Part shown: piece after piece, positions 26,167 through 35,142 of the stretch
Numbering within the stretch: the first letter of the stretch is position 1
How the letters are laid out: every line of letters starts with the position of its first letter
NCBI RefSeq assembly: GCF_013386825.1
Contig: NZ_JACARC010000034.1
Location: 224,032-288,031 of the forward strand
DNA length: 64,000 nucleotides
DNA from: Pseudomonas sp. IPO3778
GTDB taxonomy: Bacteria; Pseudomonadota; Gammaproteobacteria; Pseudomonadales; Pseudomonadaceae
Direction of reading: 5' to 3'
The notes under the pieces: generated by a model
Databases searched by the model: none
What the model was told of the DNA's origin: nothing
What the model saw: the letters and a program-made list of their open reading frames with translations, nothing else
Program-made: the position numbers and the translations under genes

Positions 26167-26760
26167 TTAAATGCTCCAGCGAGCACTCAACAAACGTTCA
26201 TTCAACACATGGGGATCAAGGGGTTTCGGGCGGCGGGCCATGGCGCTGTAGAACGTCTCCAGGGCCTCGCTCAAGCGTTGTTCCAGCACCGGCACCAGTT
26301 GCGCCTGGGCGCTGCCTTCGCCGTAGGCGATCTGGCTGTCTTCGGCGAAAATCCCGTGGAGCAACTCCTGGGCTTTCAATGCCGACAGCACCGGCTTCAG
26401 TGCGTAATCCACCGCCAGCATGTGCGCGATGCTGCCGCCGGTGGCCATCGGCAATACCACTTTGTGGGCCAGGGCGCGTTCGGGCAGCAGGTCGAGGATG
26501 GTTTTCAGGGCACCGGAAAACGAGGCCTTGTACACCGGCGTAGCGATCACCAGGCCATCGGCATTCGCCACCTGCTCCAGCAGGTCGATGATCTTCGGGC
26601 TGTCGAACCGTGCGTGCAGCAAGTCTTCGGCCGGGAAGTCCCGTATCTGATAACTCACCACTTCCACGCCTTGTTGCTGCAGCCAGTTGCGGGTGTGATC
26701 CAGCAAGACCCCGGACCGGGAACGTTGGCTGGGGCTACCACCAAGTGTTACGACCAGCAT
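26167..26760 (-). CDS. ssuE: NADPH-dependent FMN reductase SsuE
   Basis: The 197-residue flavodoxin-fold reductase starts MLVVTLGGSPSQRSRSGVLL, the FMN-phosphate loop of SsuE, and contains ATPVYKASFSGALKTILDLL. It supplies FMNH2 to SsuD. ATG 26760 has an AAAGGAAT site. It is the first gene of the leftward operon ssuE-A-D-C-B-F. The upstream AT-rich region (26770-26890) probably carries the sulfur-starvation promoter. Confidence 0.94.
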   Translation of the reverse strand: MLVVTLGGSPSQRSRSGVLLDHTRNWLQQQGVEVVSYQIRDFPAEDLLHARFDSPKIIDLLEQVANADGLVIATPVYKASFSGALKTILDLLPERALAHKVVLPMATGGSIAHMLAVDYALKPVLSALKAQELLHGIFAEDSQIAYGEGSAQAQLVPVLEQRLSEALETFYSAMARRPKPLDPHVLNERLLSARWSI

Positions 26761-26919
26761 GTAGGAAATTCCTTTGGAAAGTGTCGGCGGTTCGCTATGT
26801 GGCGATGGCGCCAAGATGGAACAGACCATATCAGCCAATTTATATATCTATAAATCTTATTTTTTCATTTGTTTATTCTTTAAATGCATATACCGCTCAC
26901 TAAACTCCAGGCATAAAAA

Positions 26920-26939
26920 AAGGCCGTCGAAACGGCCTT
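26920..26939 (-). terminator. Rho-independent terminator of lsfA (leftward)
   Basis: AAGGCCGT and ACGGCCTT form an eight-base stem with a four-base loop. On the minus strand it is followed by seven T residues, so it ends leftward transcription from lsfA ahead of the ssuE promoter region. Confidence 0.85.
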
Positions 26940-26994
26940 AAAACCCCTGCTTTGTGAGACGGTTTGCAGCATGAACTCTTTGTTGCCTGCCAGG

Positions 26995-27069
26995 CCGCCA
27001 TCGCGGGCAAGCCCGCTCCCACAGGGGAATGCGATCAACTGTGGGAGCCGGGCTTGCCCGCGATGGCGG
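26995..27069. repeat. REP inverted pair, aagcc/ggctt type
   Basis: CCGCCATCGCGGGCAAGCCC and a facing GGGCTTGCCCGCGATGGCGG copy surround 25 bases. It lies immediately downstream of lsfA, before its terminator. Confidence 0.88.
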
Positions 27070-27077
27070 TATCAGCC

Positions 27078-27716
27078 TTAACGGTTTGGTTGAGGTGTAA
27101 GCCGCAGATACGGCTTCACCGCCCGGTAGCCCTTCGGAAAGCGCTTCTTGATCTCTTCCTCGTCCTTGAGCGACGGCACGATCACCACCTCGTCACCGTC
27201 CTGCCAGTTGGCCGGGGTGGCGACTTTGTGGGTGTCGGTCAGTTGCAACGAGTCGATCACCCGCAGGATTTCATGGAAGTTGCGGCCGGTACTGGCCGGG
27301 TAGGTAATGGTCAGGCGAATCTTTTTGTTCGGATCAATCACGAACAGCGAACGTACGGTGAGGGTGTCACTGGCGTTCGGGTGGATCAGGTCGTACAGGT
27401 CGGAGACCTTGCGGTCTGCATCGGCCAGGATCGGGAAGTTGACGACGGTGTTCTGGGTTTCGTTGATGTCTTCAATCCACTTGTGGTGCGAGTCCACCGG
27501 GTCGACCGACAGGGCAATGGCCTTGACGCCGCGCTGGGCGAATTCATCTTTCAGCTTGGCGGTAAAGCCCAGCTCGGTGGTGCACACCGGGGTGAAGTCC
27601 GCGGGGTGGGAAAACAGCACGCCCCAGCTATCGCCCAGCCACTCGTGAAAGCGAATCTTGCCGGCGCTGGAATCCTGTTCAAAGTCGGGGGCGATGTCGC
27701 CCAGTCTGAGGCTCAT
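27078..27716 (-). CDS. lsfA: 1-Cys peroxiredoxin LsfA
   Basis: The 212-residue Prx6-type peroxidase has HPADFTPVCTTELGFTAK with the peroxidatic Cys45 and no other cysteine. The C-terminal dimerisation part ends with PKGYRAVKPYLRLTPQ. LsfA of Pseudomonas is induced under sulfate starvation and protects against peroxides, which fits its place next to the ssu operon. It has its own AT-rich upstream region and terminator, so it is probably monocistronic. Confidence 0.92.
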   Translation of the reverse strand: MSLRLGDIAPDFEQDSSAGKIRFHEWLGDSWGVLFSHPADFTPVCTTELGFTAKLKDEFAQRGVKAIALSVDPVDSHHKWIEDINETQNTVVNFPILADADRKVSDLYDLIHPNASDTLTVRSLFVIDPNKKIRLTITYPASTGRNFHEILRVIDSLQLTDTHKVATPANWQDGDEVVIVPSLKDEEEIKKRFPKGYRAVKPYLRLTPQPNR

Positions 27717-27955
27717 GGTGTGGCTCCTGATGAGTGCTTATGGAAACCACTGTGCCTGCGTTGCGGATTATTTAAAAAGAATAAATATCGATTTATCTAG
27801 ACGATAAAAGAATATTAAAAATCTATTCATTGGAAAGTCGAACGGGCGAAGCGCACCATTCTCTTCAAGGTTCGAGAAGGCCTTGAGACGCTGTACAAAG
27901 AGGGGTTCAGGAAGGGCTTGCGGGGGTTGAGCCCGACTTGAAAAGTAAAGCACCC

Positions 27956-27976
27956 TGCCCGGCATTGCGCCGGGCA
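27956..27976 (-). terminator. Hairpin downstream of the OprD-family porin gene
   Basis: TGCCCGGC and GCCGGGCA pair across the loop ATTGC. It lies 14 bases beyond the leftward porin stop. The following minus strand has short T-runs only, so it is a moderate terminator. Confidence 0.65.
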
Positions 27977-27989
27977 AGGTTTTACGCTC

Positions 27990-29333
27990 TTACTTGAACG
28001 CGTAGGTGTAGCTGAGGATTACGCGGTTTTCGTCCTGGTCGCGAGTACTTGCCAGGTCGGTACGCCACATGGCGTTTTTCCAGGCAACGCCCAGGTTTTT
28101 CAGCGGACCTTCTGGAACAACGTAGGCCAGAGTCAAGTCACGCTCCCACTCGGTTTTTTCACCGGCGGCGGTATCGATGTTGTTGCCACGCAGGTAAACC
28201 ACACCGGCGGTGAGGCCAGGTACGCCAACCTTGGCGAAGTCGTACGCGTAGCGAGCTTGCCAGGTACGCTCGCCGGCACGGGCGAACTTCTGGATCTGCA
28301 TGTCAGTGGTGGTGCTGTTCGACGAGCCGTCACCTTGGTTCAACCAAGGGAAGTCGCTATCGCCCTTGGTGTACTGGTAACCAGCGCCAAAGGTGTGACC
28401 GGCAACCGAGTACAACGCCAGGTAGCTGTACAGGTCGTTGTCGACTTTACCCTTGGTGGTCGTGTTGCCGTAGAAACCGGTGGTGTAGTAACCGGCAGTA
28501 TCACCGTTGGCACCGTTGTCGCGGCTGCGGTAGTAACGCAGGTCACTTTTCAGAGTGCCTGGACCGATTGCCCAGTTGTGGACCAAGCCCAGGAAGTTCT
28601 GCGCGTAGAAGTCCTTCAGTTCGCCGTAGTAGTACGAAGCAGTCAGGTCTTTGGTGATTTTGTAGTCAGCACCGGCGTAGTAGAACTTGTTGACGAAGTT
28701 ACCCGCGTCATAGTTCGAGCTGCCGTTGGCACCTGCCAGCGACAAACCTTCGTTGTTGCTGGAGTTACGACCTTTGGAATGCTCGATCTGACCGGCAGTC
28801 AGGGTCAGGTCCTTGATCTCGTTCGAAGAGATCTCGCCACCCTGGAAGGTTTGTGGCAGCAGACGACCGTCGTTGGTCTTGATCACCGGGTTGTTCGGCT
28901 GCAAGGTACCGATTTTCAGCACGGTCTGGGAGATCTTGACCTTACCGGTCACGCCCAGGCTGGCGAAATCGTTAACGGCTTTGTTGCCATCACTTGGGAA
29001 TACGGTGCCGCCGGAAGCAGTACCGGTGTAGTTACCGTGGTTTTCACGGCTGGAATCCAGACGTACGCCGTACAGGCCGATAGCATCAAGACCGAAGCCT
29101 ACAGTGCCCTGGGTAAAACCAGAGATGAAGCGCAGGTCGAAACCCTGGCCCCATTCAGCGTTTTTGCTGCGGGTGTTGGACGTTTTAGAAGGAACGCCAT
29201 CACGGTTGTCGGTGTTGATATAAAAGTTGCGCAGGCCAAGGGTGATCTTGCTGTCATCGATGAAACCTGCGGCGCCTGCTTGTTGAGCGATTGCCCCCAA
29301 AGCTACGGCCAACGCCAATGTTGACTTCTTCAT
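27990..29333 (-). CDS. OprD-family (Occ) outer-membrane porin
   Basis: The 447-residue outer-membrane protein has a signal peptide (MKKSTLALAVALGAIAQQAG-A) and the OprD start GFIDDSKITLGLRNFYIN. The barrel alternates aromatic strands and ends YTYAFK, the C-terminal aromatic residue needed for outer-membrane insertion. Family members take up amino acids, small carboxylates or peptides; the NFYINTD and WGQGFDLRF blocks resemble the OprE/OprQ side of the family, but the substrate cannot be called. Transcribed leftward and alone, with a 594-base AT-rich upstream region. Confidence 0.9.
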   Translation of the reverse strand: MKKSTLALAVALGAIAQQAGAAGFIDDSKITLGLRNFYINTDNRDGVPSKTSNTRSKNAEWGQGFDLRFISGFTQGTVGFGLDAIGLYGVRLDSSRENHGNYTGTASGGTVFPSDGNKAVNDFASLGVTGKVKISQTVLKIGTLQPNNPVIKTNDGRLLPQTFQGGEISSNEIKDLTLTAGQIEHSKGRNSSNNEGLSLAGANGSSNYDAGNFVNKFYYAGADYKITKDLTASYYYGELKDFYAQNFLGLVHNWAIGPGTLKSDLRYYRSRDNGANGDTAGYYTTGFYGNTTTKGKVDNDLYSYLALYSVAGHTFGAGYQYTKGDSDFPWLNQGDGSSNSTTTDMQIQKFARAGERTWQARYAYDFAKVGVPGLTAGVVYLRGNNIDTAAGEKTEWERDLTLAYVVPEGPLKNLGVAWKNAMWRTDLASTRDQDENRVILSYTYAFK

Positions 29334-29567
29334 GTACCGCTCCTCTCATTTCTAATTTTTGTATTTCTTAGGTCTCGGGTCTGACGCCCTCGATCCACAG
29401 ATGCGCGATTAGCGCCGGATAGTGACTGACAAGTCAATCGTAACCTTGTGTGTCTACTACTTTCGTCTAACCGCAGTTAATTTGGTCCTTGCAGGGTAAT
29501 GAGTTTTTCATACACCCAAAAAGAATTGTTTCATCCTTTTTCATACGATTCAGGAATAACGCTTTCC

Positions 29568-29604
29568 ATGGAGCGGCCAAGCCGTTAAGGCGACACCGCT
29601 CCAT
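29568..29604. repeat. Long inverted repeat in porin upstream region
   Basis: Nine-base arms ATGGAGCGG and CCGCTCCAT enclose 19 bases that can form a second GCC/GGC stem. No T-run follows on either strand, so it is more likely an operator or a structured RNA element than a terminator. Confidence 0.6.
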
Positions 29605-29894
29605 AAGGGTGTTCCAGAAAAGTATGTCTCTACGTTTTTTTAGATCGTTTTGTGTTGACCAAAATGGGTCATACGTCACTCACGATCAAAAACGCGACGC
29701 CATCATGGCCAAACGCACATCATTCCGTCAATTTGTTACAGTTTTTGTGTCGACGATTTTTTTTGCCGTCCCAGCAATCCACCTCACCGTACGCGGCGAT
29801 AATGTCACTTTGATGTCAATTGTGTGGATAAATAAACAAATCCGGCCTGTGACGTCACTGCACCCGCCCCGGATGCAGGACTCGCCAAATTGAC

Positions 29895-29919
29895 AGGCGA
29901 GAGGATTGCCCCCTCGCCT
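29895..29919 (-). terminator. Hairpin just downstream of argA
   Basis: AGGCGAG and CTCGCCT pair around an 11-base middle, nine bases past the leftward argA stop. T-rich sequence is limited (AATTTGG on the minus strand). Confidence 0.55.
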
Positions 29920-29927
29920 CTTCAGGC

Positions 29928-31226
29928 TTACAACGCCTTTTCGAAAATCTTCGAATTGCGCTGATAGTTGTACAACGAAGCCCGCGCCGACGGCAGGCGG
30001 TCGACTGTACTCGGCACAAAACCACGCTCGCGAAACCAGTGGGCCGTACGGGTAGTGAGCACGAACAACGTCTTCAACCCTTGGGCCCGGGCACGGGTCT
30101 CGATGCGCTCCAGCAGTTCGTCGCCGCGACCGCCATGGCGGTATTCCGGGTTCACTGCCAGGCACGCCAGCTCGCCTGCGTCGGAGTCGGCGATCTGATA
30201 CAGCGCCGCACAGGCGATGATCATGCCTTCACGTTCCACCACGCTGAACTGCTCGATTTCCCGCTCCAGCACTTCCCGGGAACGACGCACCAGAATCCCC
30301 TGCTCTTCCAGCGGACTGATCAGGTCCAGCAAGCCGCCGACGTCTTCAATCGCCGCTTCACGCACCAGTTCGAACTGTTCCTGGGCCACCAGCGTGCCGC
30401 CGCCGTCCCGGGTGAACAGCTCGGTCAGCAAGGCACCGTCCTCGGCATAACTGACAATATGGCTGCGCCCTACGCCGCCTCGGCAAGCCTCGGCGGCCGC
30501 GTCCAGCAGTTCGGCCTGGTAGTTGCTGCCCAAGCGTTGCAGATGTGCGGGCACCTGTTGCGGCCGCAGCTCACGCACCAAGCGACCGTGTTCGTCGATC
30601 AGGCCAAGGTCGGCGCCGAACAGCAGCAACTTGTCCGCGCCCAGGTCGATGGCGGCACGGGTGGCGACGTCTTCGCAGGCGAGGTTGAAAATTTCACCGG
30701 TGGGCGAGTACCCCAGCGGCGACAGCAGCACGATGGAGCGCTCGTCCAGCAGGCGGTTGATGCCCTTGCGGTCGACCCGGCGTACTTCGCCGGTGTGGTG
30801 ATAGTCCACACCTTCCAGCACACCGATCGGGCGCGCCGTCACCAGGTTGCCGCTGGCCACCCGCAGGCGCGAGCCCTGCATGGGCGAGGACGCCATGTCC
30901 ATCGACAACCGCGCTTCGATGGCGATGCGCAGATGGCCGACTGCATCGATCACACACTCCAGGGTCGCGGCATCGGTGATGCGCAAGCCTTCGTGGTACG
31001 CCGGGGTCAGGCCGCGGGCAGCGAGGCGGGTTTCGATTTGCGGGCGCGAACCGTGGACCAGCACCAGCCGCACACCCAGGCTGTGGAGCAGCACCAGGTC
31101 ATGGACAATGTTGCCGAAGTTCGGATGTTCCACACCATCGCCCGGCAGCATGACCACAAAGGTGCAGTCGCGGTGGGCATTGATGTAAGGCGAAGCGTGA
31201 CGAAGCCAATTGACGTATTCGGGCAT
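29928..31226 (-). CDS. argA: N-acetylglutamate synthase ArgA
   Basis: The 432-residue enzyme joins an amino-acid-kinase-fold regulatory domain (residues 1 to about 290, VLVHGSRPQIETRLAARG) to a C-terminal GNAT domain (LACLAVNPEYRHGGRGDELL, the acetyl-CoA loop). It makes N-acetylglutamate, the first arginine-pathway intermediate, and is usually inhibited by arginine. It is encoded 135 bases downstream of argE on the same strand, but there is no obvious shared regulation beyond that. Confidence 0.95.
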   Translation of the reverse strand: MPEYVNWLRHASPYINAHRDCTFVVMLPGDGVEHPNFGNIVHDLVLLHSLGVRLVLVHGSRPQIETRLAARGLTPAYHEGLRITDAATLECVIDAVGHLRIAIEARLSMDMASSPMQGSRLRVASGNLVTARPIGVLEGVDYHHTGEVRRVDRKGINRLLDERSIVLLSPLGYSPTGEIFNLACEDVATRAAIDLGADKLLLFGADLGLIDEHGRLVRELRPQQVPAHLQRLGSNYQAELLDAAAEACRGGVGRSHIVSYAEDGALLTELFTRDGGGTLVAQEQFELVREAAIEDVGGLLDLISPLEEQGILVRRSREVLEREIEQFSVVEREGMIIACAALYQIADSDAGELACLAVNPEYRHGGRGDELLERIETRARAQGLKTLFVLTTRTAHWFRERGFVPSTVDRLPSARASLYNYQRNSKIFEKAL

Positions 31227-31361
31227 AAAACCTGGGCCTGTAATAAAAAGCAGCCAAAAAAGGATGAATCATGGAAACGCACAGCGGGCTGTTGGTTATC
31301 GTCGGAACAGGCTTGGCGACACGCTCGCTCTCCTTCTATGTACGGATGGGCAGGGGTTAAT

Positions 31362-32510
31362 TTATGCGGGTTTCAGGCAGTAATGTTGAATCAGTTCCCG
31401 CAATAGACGCACTGTAGGCGTCAAGCGTGACATTTCAAGGTACTCGCCGGGCTGGTGAGCGCAGGCGATATCCCCAGGGCCGAGCACCAGGGTTTCGCAA
31501 CCAAGGCGCTGAAGATAAGGCGCTTCGGTGCCGAACGCTACTGCTTCAGCGCGATGACCGGTCAGTCGTTCAGCCACCCGCACCAACTCGGCATCCTCGG
31601 CCTGCTCGAATGGCGGCACTTCCGGAAACAGCGGCGCATAGTCGATCTTCACCTTATGGCGTTCGGCCAGGGGTTCGAGCTTCTGCCGGATGGCGGCCCG
31701 CAGCACCTGCGGGTCCATACCGGGCAAGGGCCGCAGGTCGAACTCCAGGGAACACTGGCCGCAGATGCGGTTGGGATTATCGCCACCGTGGATGCAGCCG
31801 AAGTTCATCGTGGGTTGCGGCACGCTGAACTGCGGGTTGCGGTATTCGCGCTGCCACGCCAGGCGCAGGCCGCGCAGTTCGCCAATGGTGTCGTGCATGG
31901 CTTCGAGGGCGCTGTGGCCCAGGCTTGGGTCCGACGAATGGCCGCTGCGCCCGAGAATGTCGATGCGCTCCATCATCACGCCTTTATGCAGGCGGATGGG
32001 CTTGAGGCCGGTGGGCTCGCCGATCACCGCCGCGCGGCCTAGAGGACGGCCCGCTTCCGCCAGCGCGCGGGCACCGGCCATTGAGCTTTCTTCATCGCAG
32101 GTGGCGAGGATCAGCAGCGGTTGCTTGAAGGGTTGGTCCAACAACGGTTGCACGGCCTCGATCACCAGCGCAAAAAAGCCCTTCATGTCGCAACTGCCCA
32201 GTCCTACCCAGCGGCCGTCGACTTCCGTCAACTTGAGCGGATCGGTCTGCCATAGCGCGCCGTCGTAAGGCACGGTGTCGCTGTGCCCCGCCAACACCAG
32301 GCCACCAGGGCCGGTGCCGAAACTGGCCAACAGGTTGAATTTGCCGGGGCTGACCTGCTGGATGTCGCAGGCAAAGCCCAAGTCCCCCAGCCAGGTGGCG
32401 AGCAAATCGATCACCGGACGGTTGGATTGGTCGAGAGAGGCCTGGGTGCAACTGACCGAAGGCGCGGCAATCAGCGCGGCGAACTGTTCTTTCATGGACG
32501 GTAAAGGCAT
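31362..32510 (-). CDS. argE: Acetylornithine deacetylase ArgE
   Basis: The 382-residue M20 metallopeptidase-fold enzyme has VLAGHSDTVPYDG, GLGSCDMKGFFAL and ATCDEESSMAGARAL, giving the His, Asp and Glu ligands for two metals, with a dimerisation domain in the middle. It removes the acetyl group from N2-acetylornithine. ATG 32510 (GAGAGAC upstream) gives the usual N-terminus; the frame is open to 32627. It is divergent from the CYTH/CHAD gene at 32669. Confidence 0.9.
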   Translation of the reverse strand: MPLPSMKEQFAALIAAPSVSCTQASLDQSNRPVIDLLATWLGDLGFACDIQQVSPGKFNLLASFGTGPGGLVLAGHSDTVPYDGALWQTDPLKLTEVDGRWVGLGSCDMKGFFALVIEAVQPLLDQPFKQPLLILATCDEESSMAGARALAEAGRPLGRAAVIGEPTGLKPIRLHKGVMMERIDILGRSGHSSDPSLGHSALEAMHDTIGELRGLRLAWQREYRNPQFSVPQPTMNFGCIHGGDNPNRICGQCSLEFDLRPLPGMDPQVLRAAIRQKLEPLAERHKVKIDYAPLFPEVPPFEQAEDAELVRVAERLTGHRAEAVAFGTEAPYLQRLGCETLVLGPGDIACAHQPGEYLEMSRLTPTVRLLRELIQHYCLKPA

Positions 32511-32668
32511 GCGCTGTCTCTCAACTTCCCGGACGAAACCCATCATAGAGCTATCTGCGGTGCACAATAAACCGTTGCGGCACGTTGCCGGGCTCAGTCC
32601 TGTACACTGCACGACCTTGGCAGCCACACATTTCCCCGGCTGCGCTCCCGATCCTGGATTTTCCGGCC

Positions 32669-34036
32669 ATGCAGAAAGAAACCGAAATCAAGCTCCGCGT
32701 CAGCCGCGAAACCCTCGCTGCGCTACGTGAGCACCCGTTACTGAAAAAACGCAACAAAAGTGGCTGGGAACGCCGTGAGTTGATGAACCAGTACTTCGAC
32801 ACGCCGGAGCGCGACCTGGCCCAGGCCAAGGTTGCCCTGCGCCTGCGCAAAGACGGCGACGAAGTGATCCAGACCCTCAAGACCCGTGGCCAGAGCGTCG
32901 CCGGCTTGTCGGAACGCAATGAGTACAACTGGGACCTGGCCAAAGCCAAGCTCGACGTGAAGAAACTCGACGGCGAATGCTGGCCCGAGCAATTGGCTGA
33001 ACTGGACAAAAAGACCCTGAAGCCAATATTCACCACGGATTTCGTGCGCGAGCGCGCCGAAATCGCCTGGGGCCGCGGCAAGGCCAAGGTGGTGATCGAA
33101 GCCGCCCTGGACCTGGGCCACGTGGTCGCCGGCAAGCAGAAAGAAGAAATCTGCGAACTGGAACTGGAGTTGCGCGAAGGCGACCCGGCCGCCCTGCTGG
33201 AGCTGGCCGCTGAACTGGCGGCGACCCTGGCGTTGATGCCATGCGATATCAGCAAGGCCGAACGTGGCTATCGCCTGTTCGACGCCAACAGCTACTCCCT
33301 GAGCCTGCCGGCACCGGTGCTGCACGCCGAGATGCCGCTGGACGACGCGTTCGCCGCTGTCATGTGGCACCTGTTGGGCAGCAGCCAGCGCCTGGCCGAG
33401 CAATACCGTTTCAATGGCCACTGGCGTCTGCTGCAAGACTGGGTGGAAAACCTCGGCGAACTGCGCGCTCTGCTAGGCAGCCTCGGCCAGGCCGCGCCGC
33501 GCCAGTCCACCAGCGAACTGCGTGCCGCACTGGACGCCTTGCTGGAAGACTGGCGCCCGCTGGTGCAGGCCGGTGACGACGATGAAGACATCCGCAAGGC
33601 CGCGCCGGAGCAGTTCGCCGAAGAACTGGAAGACGTGCGCTGGGGCCTGTTCTCCCTGACCACCTCCCGCTGGCTGCTGGCCCGCACCTGGGCGGCGGAA
33701 CGCAACGTGCGTGGCAATCGCCAGGGCGCCGCCCAACTCGCCAACTGGCTGCCGCGCCTGCTGGCCGACGACGCCGTTGCCCTGCAACTGCCGCGCTATC
33801 AGCAACAGCCGGAAGACCTGGCCGAGCAACTGCCGCGTATCGAACGCATCCTGGCCTGGCTGCACCATGCACGCCAGGTGCTGGATATCGCCGAGCTGGA
33901 CCGTTTGTATGGCGAGCTGAACAAGCTGGCGCACCTGGCCAACCAGCCGATTACCGATGAGTCGCTGGATGCGCGGATGCATCAGGCGATCGCGGTTTAT
34001 CAGAATCGCGCCTGGAAAACCCTGCTGCGTCTGTAA
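32669..34036 (+). CDS. CYTH and CHAD domain inorganic triphosphatase (YgiF-like)
   Basis: The 455-residue protein has an N-terminal CYTH domain with the signature ETEIKLRV and acidic/basic strands (VALRLRKDGDEVIQTLKTRG, EICELELELREGD), then an alpha-helical CHAD domain of conserved histidines and charges (from about residue 210). E. coli YgiF hydrolyses inorganic triphosphate with Mg; CHAD domains bind polyphosphate. ATG 32669 aligns with the MQKETEIK start of the family. Confidence 0.88.
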   Translation: MQKETEIKLRVSRETLAALREHPLLKKRNKSGWERRELMNQYFDTPERDLAQAKVALRLRKDGDEVIQTLKTRGQSVAGLSERNEYNWDLAKAKLDVKKLDGECWPEQLAELDKKTLKPIFTTDFVRERAEIAWGRGKAKVVIEAALDLGHVVAGKQKEEICELELELREGDPAALLELAAELAATLALMPCDISKAERGYRLFDANSYSLSLPAPVLHAEMPLDDAFAAVMWHLLGSSQRLAEQYRFNGHWRLLQDWVENLGELRALLGSLGQAAPRQSTSELRAALDALLEDWRPLVQAGDDDEDIRKAAPEQFAEELEDVRWGLFSLTTSRWLLARTWAAERNVRGNRQGAAQLANWLPRLLADDAVALQLPRYQQQPEDLAEQLPRIERILAWLHHARQVLDIAELDRLYGELNKLAHLANQPITDESLDARMHQAIAVYQNRAWKTLLRL

Positions 34037-34043
34037 GATCGCT

Positions 34044-34109
34044 ATCGCGGGCAAGCCCGGCTCCCACACTGGAATGCATTCCCCTGTGGGAGCCGGGCTT
34101 GCCCGCGAT
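34044..34109. repeat. REP inverted pair, aagcc/ggctt type
   Basis: ATCGCGGGCAAGCCCGGCTC and its complement flank 16 bases. It lies in the convergent gap after the CYTH/CHAD gene. Confidence 0.88.
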
Positions 34110-34118
34110 GGGCCTCCC

Positions 34119-34592
34119 CTATCCGCGCAAAACCGGCAGGCTGGTGGTGGACTTGATCTCCGACAAGGCCACTATCGAGTTGACCTCCTGGATCCCCGGC
34201 ACCATCGACAGTTTTTCGAAGAAAAACCGCTCATACGCCTCAATGTCCGATGTGACGATCCGCAGTAAAAAATCCACCGCCCCCATCAGCACATAACATT
34301 CCAGCACTTCCGGGAAGCCGCGAATCGCCTCGGTGAATTCCGTGAAGTTGGAACGGCCGTGGGCGTTGAGTTTTACCTCGGCGAAAATCTGCGTGTTGAG
34401 GCCGATTTTCTTGCGATCCAGCAAGGTGACCTGGCCGCGAATCACGCCCTCCTCTTTGAGCCGCTGAATCCGACGCCAGCAGGGCGACTGTGACAAGCCC
34501 ACCTGTTCGGCGATCTGCGCGCTGGAAAGCGAAGCGTCTTCCTGCAACAGCGCCAGGATGCGCCGGTCGTACACGTCCAACTCACTGTGCAT
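34119..34592 (-). CDS. Lrp/AsnC-family transcriptional regulator
   Basis: The 157-residue regulator has an N-terminal HTH (LDVYDRRILALLQEDASLSS, AEQVGLSQSPCWRRIQRLKE) and a C-terminal RAM effector domain ending in the PGIQEVNSIVALSEIKST stretch. ATG 34592 was chosen over an upstream TTG. It is divergent from a small ACT-like gene with 127 AT-rich bases between them, including a palindrome at 34619. Lrp relatives sense amino acids. Confidence 0.9.
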   Translation of the reverse strand: MHSELDVYDRRILALLQEDASLSSAQIAEQVGLSQSPCWRRIQRLKEEGVIRGQVTLLDRKKIGLNTQIFAEVKLNAHGRSNFTEFTEAIRGFPEVLECYVLMGAVDFLLRIVTSDIEAYERFFFEKLSMVPGIQEVNSIVALSEIKSTTSLPVLRG

Positions 34593-34618
34593 AGAAATAC
34601 CCAATAATCATGCTTTGT

Positions 34619-34634
34619 AGAATTGTATGATTCT
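34619..34634. promoter_or_regulatory. Candidate operator palindrome between Lrp and ACT-like genes
   Basis: AGAAT and ATTCT are spaced by six bases, with extended partial symmetry, 27 bases upstream of the Lrp-family start. It resembles the loose palindromes bound by Lrp/AsnC proteins but has not been tested. Confidence 0.4.
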
Positions 34635-34719
34635 CTTATAAGCCAATACGGGCTTTTTTAGATAAGAAATCTCCCGCGCCGAATGTAAAAATTTCTCCAG
34701 TCGAATCCGGAGAATCATC

Positions 34720-35058
34720 ATGCACGTCGTCGAAGCCGCCAGCCCCGCCCCACGCGTCGATGCCTGGGCCGTCAGCAATGCCCACTGCCAGGCGCACTAT
34801 CAAATCCTCGCCGAGGCGGAGCCCGACCTGTTATGCCGGGTGCTCAACTATTTTGCCCTGCAGTTCCTGATTCCTGTCCACGTGAACGTGCAGCGCGAAG
34901 AAGACGTGCTGGCGATCGATATCATCGTGGATGGCCTGAGCTGGCATCGGGCCCAGGTGATCGGTGAAAAACTTCGTAACCTGATCAGCGTGTGCTCGCT
35001 GGAGCTGCATCCGGCTGAGGCTGCGCGGCCTGCGGCGATGCAGGCGGCCGGTCAGTAA
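34720..35058 (+). CDS. Small ACT-like domain protein, divergent from Lrp regulator
   Basis: The 112-residue protein is not a known enzyme. Residues 30-95 (ILAEAEPDLLCRVLNYFALQ, then HVNVQREEDVLAIDIIV and AQVIGEKLRNLISVCSLEL) show the beta-alpha-beta-beta-alpha-beta order and closing NLISVCSLEL strand of ACT domains. They look most like the small regulatory subunit of acetohydroxyacid synthase (IlvM). No catalytic subunit is next to it. It starts 128 bases from the Lrp gene, on the opposite strand, and could bind an amino acid or act with that regulator. Confidence 0.6.
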   Translation: MHVVEAASPAPRVDAWAVSNAHCQAHYQILAEAEPDLLCRVLNYFALQFLIPVHVNVQREEDVLAIDIIVDGLSWHRAQVIGEKLRNLISVCSLELHPAEAARPAAMQAAGQ

Positions 35059-35142
35059 AAGCCTGCAATAAACCCCGGAGGCCGGAGCGCAAAGGGTGAC
35101 TAGCCTGAGGACTACACCTCACCGTTGCCCAGGAACGTCGCC

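Larger units (their letters stand above)
29334..29927. other. 594-base AT-rich intergenic region upstream of the porin gene
   Basis: No credible gene is seen. The stretch is markedly AT-richer than its surroundings and should hold the leftward porin promoter. It contains a strong hairpin at 29568-29604 and the argA 3' hairpin at 29895-29919. A 63-codon frame at 29705-29893 lacks a ribosome site. A small RNA is possible but unproven. Confidence 0.6.

Noticed and set aside
27768..27977. 69-codon leftward frame between lsfA and the porin gene
   Set aside because: It crosses the porin terminator hairpin, has odd composition and no credible start.
29705..29893. 63-codon rightward frame with a hydrophobic start, upstream of the porin
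   Set aside because: No ribosome site, poor codon composition and location in an AT-rich region; it may be real but cannot be supported.
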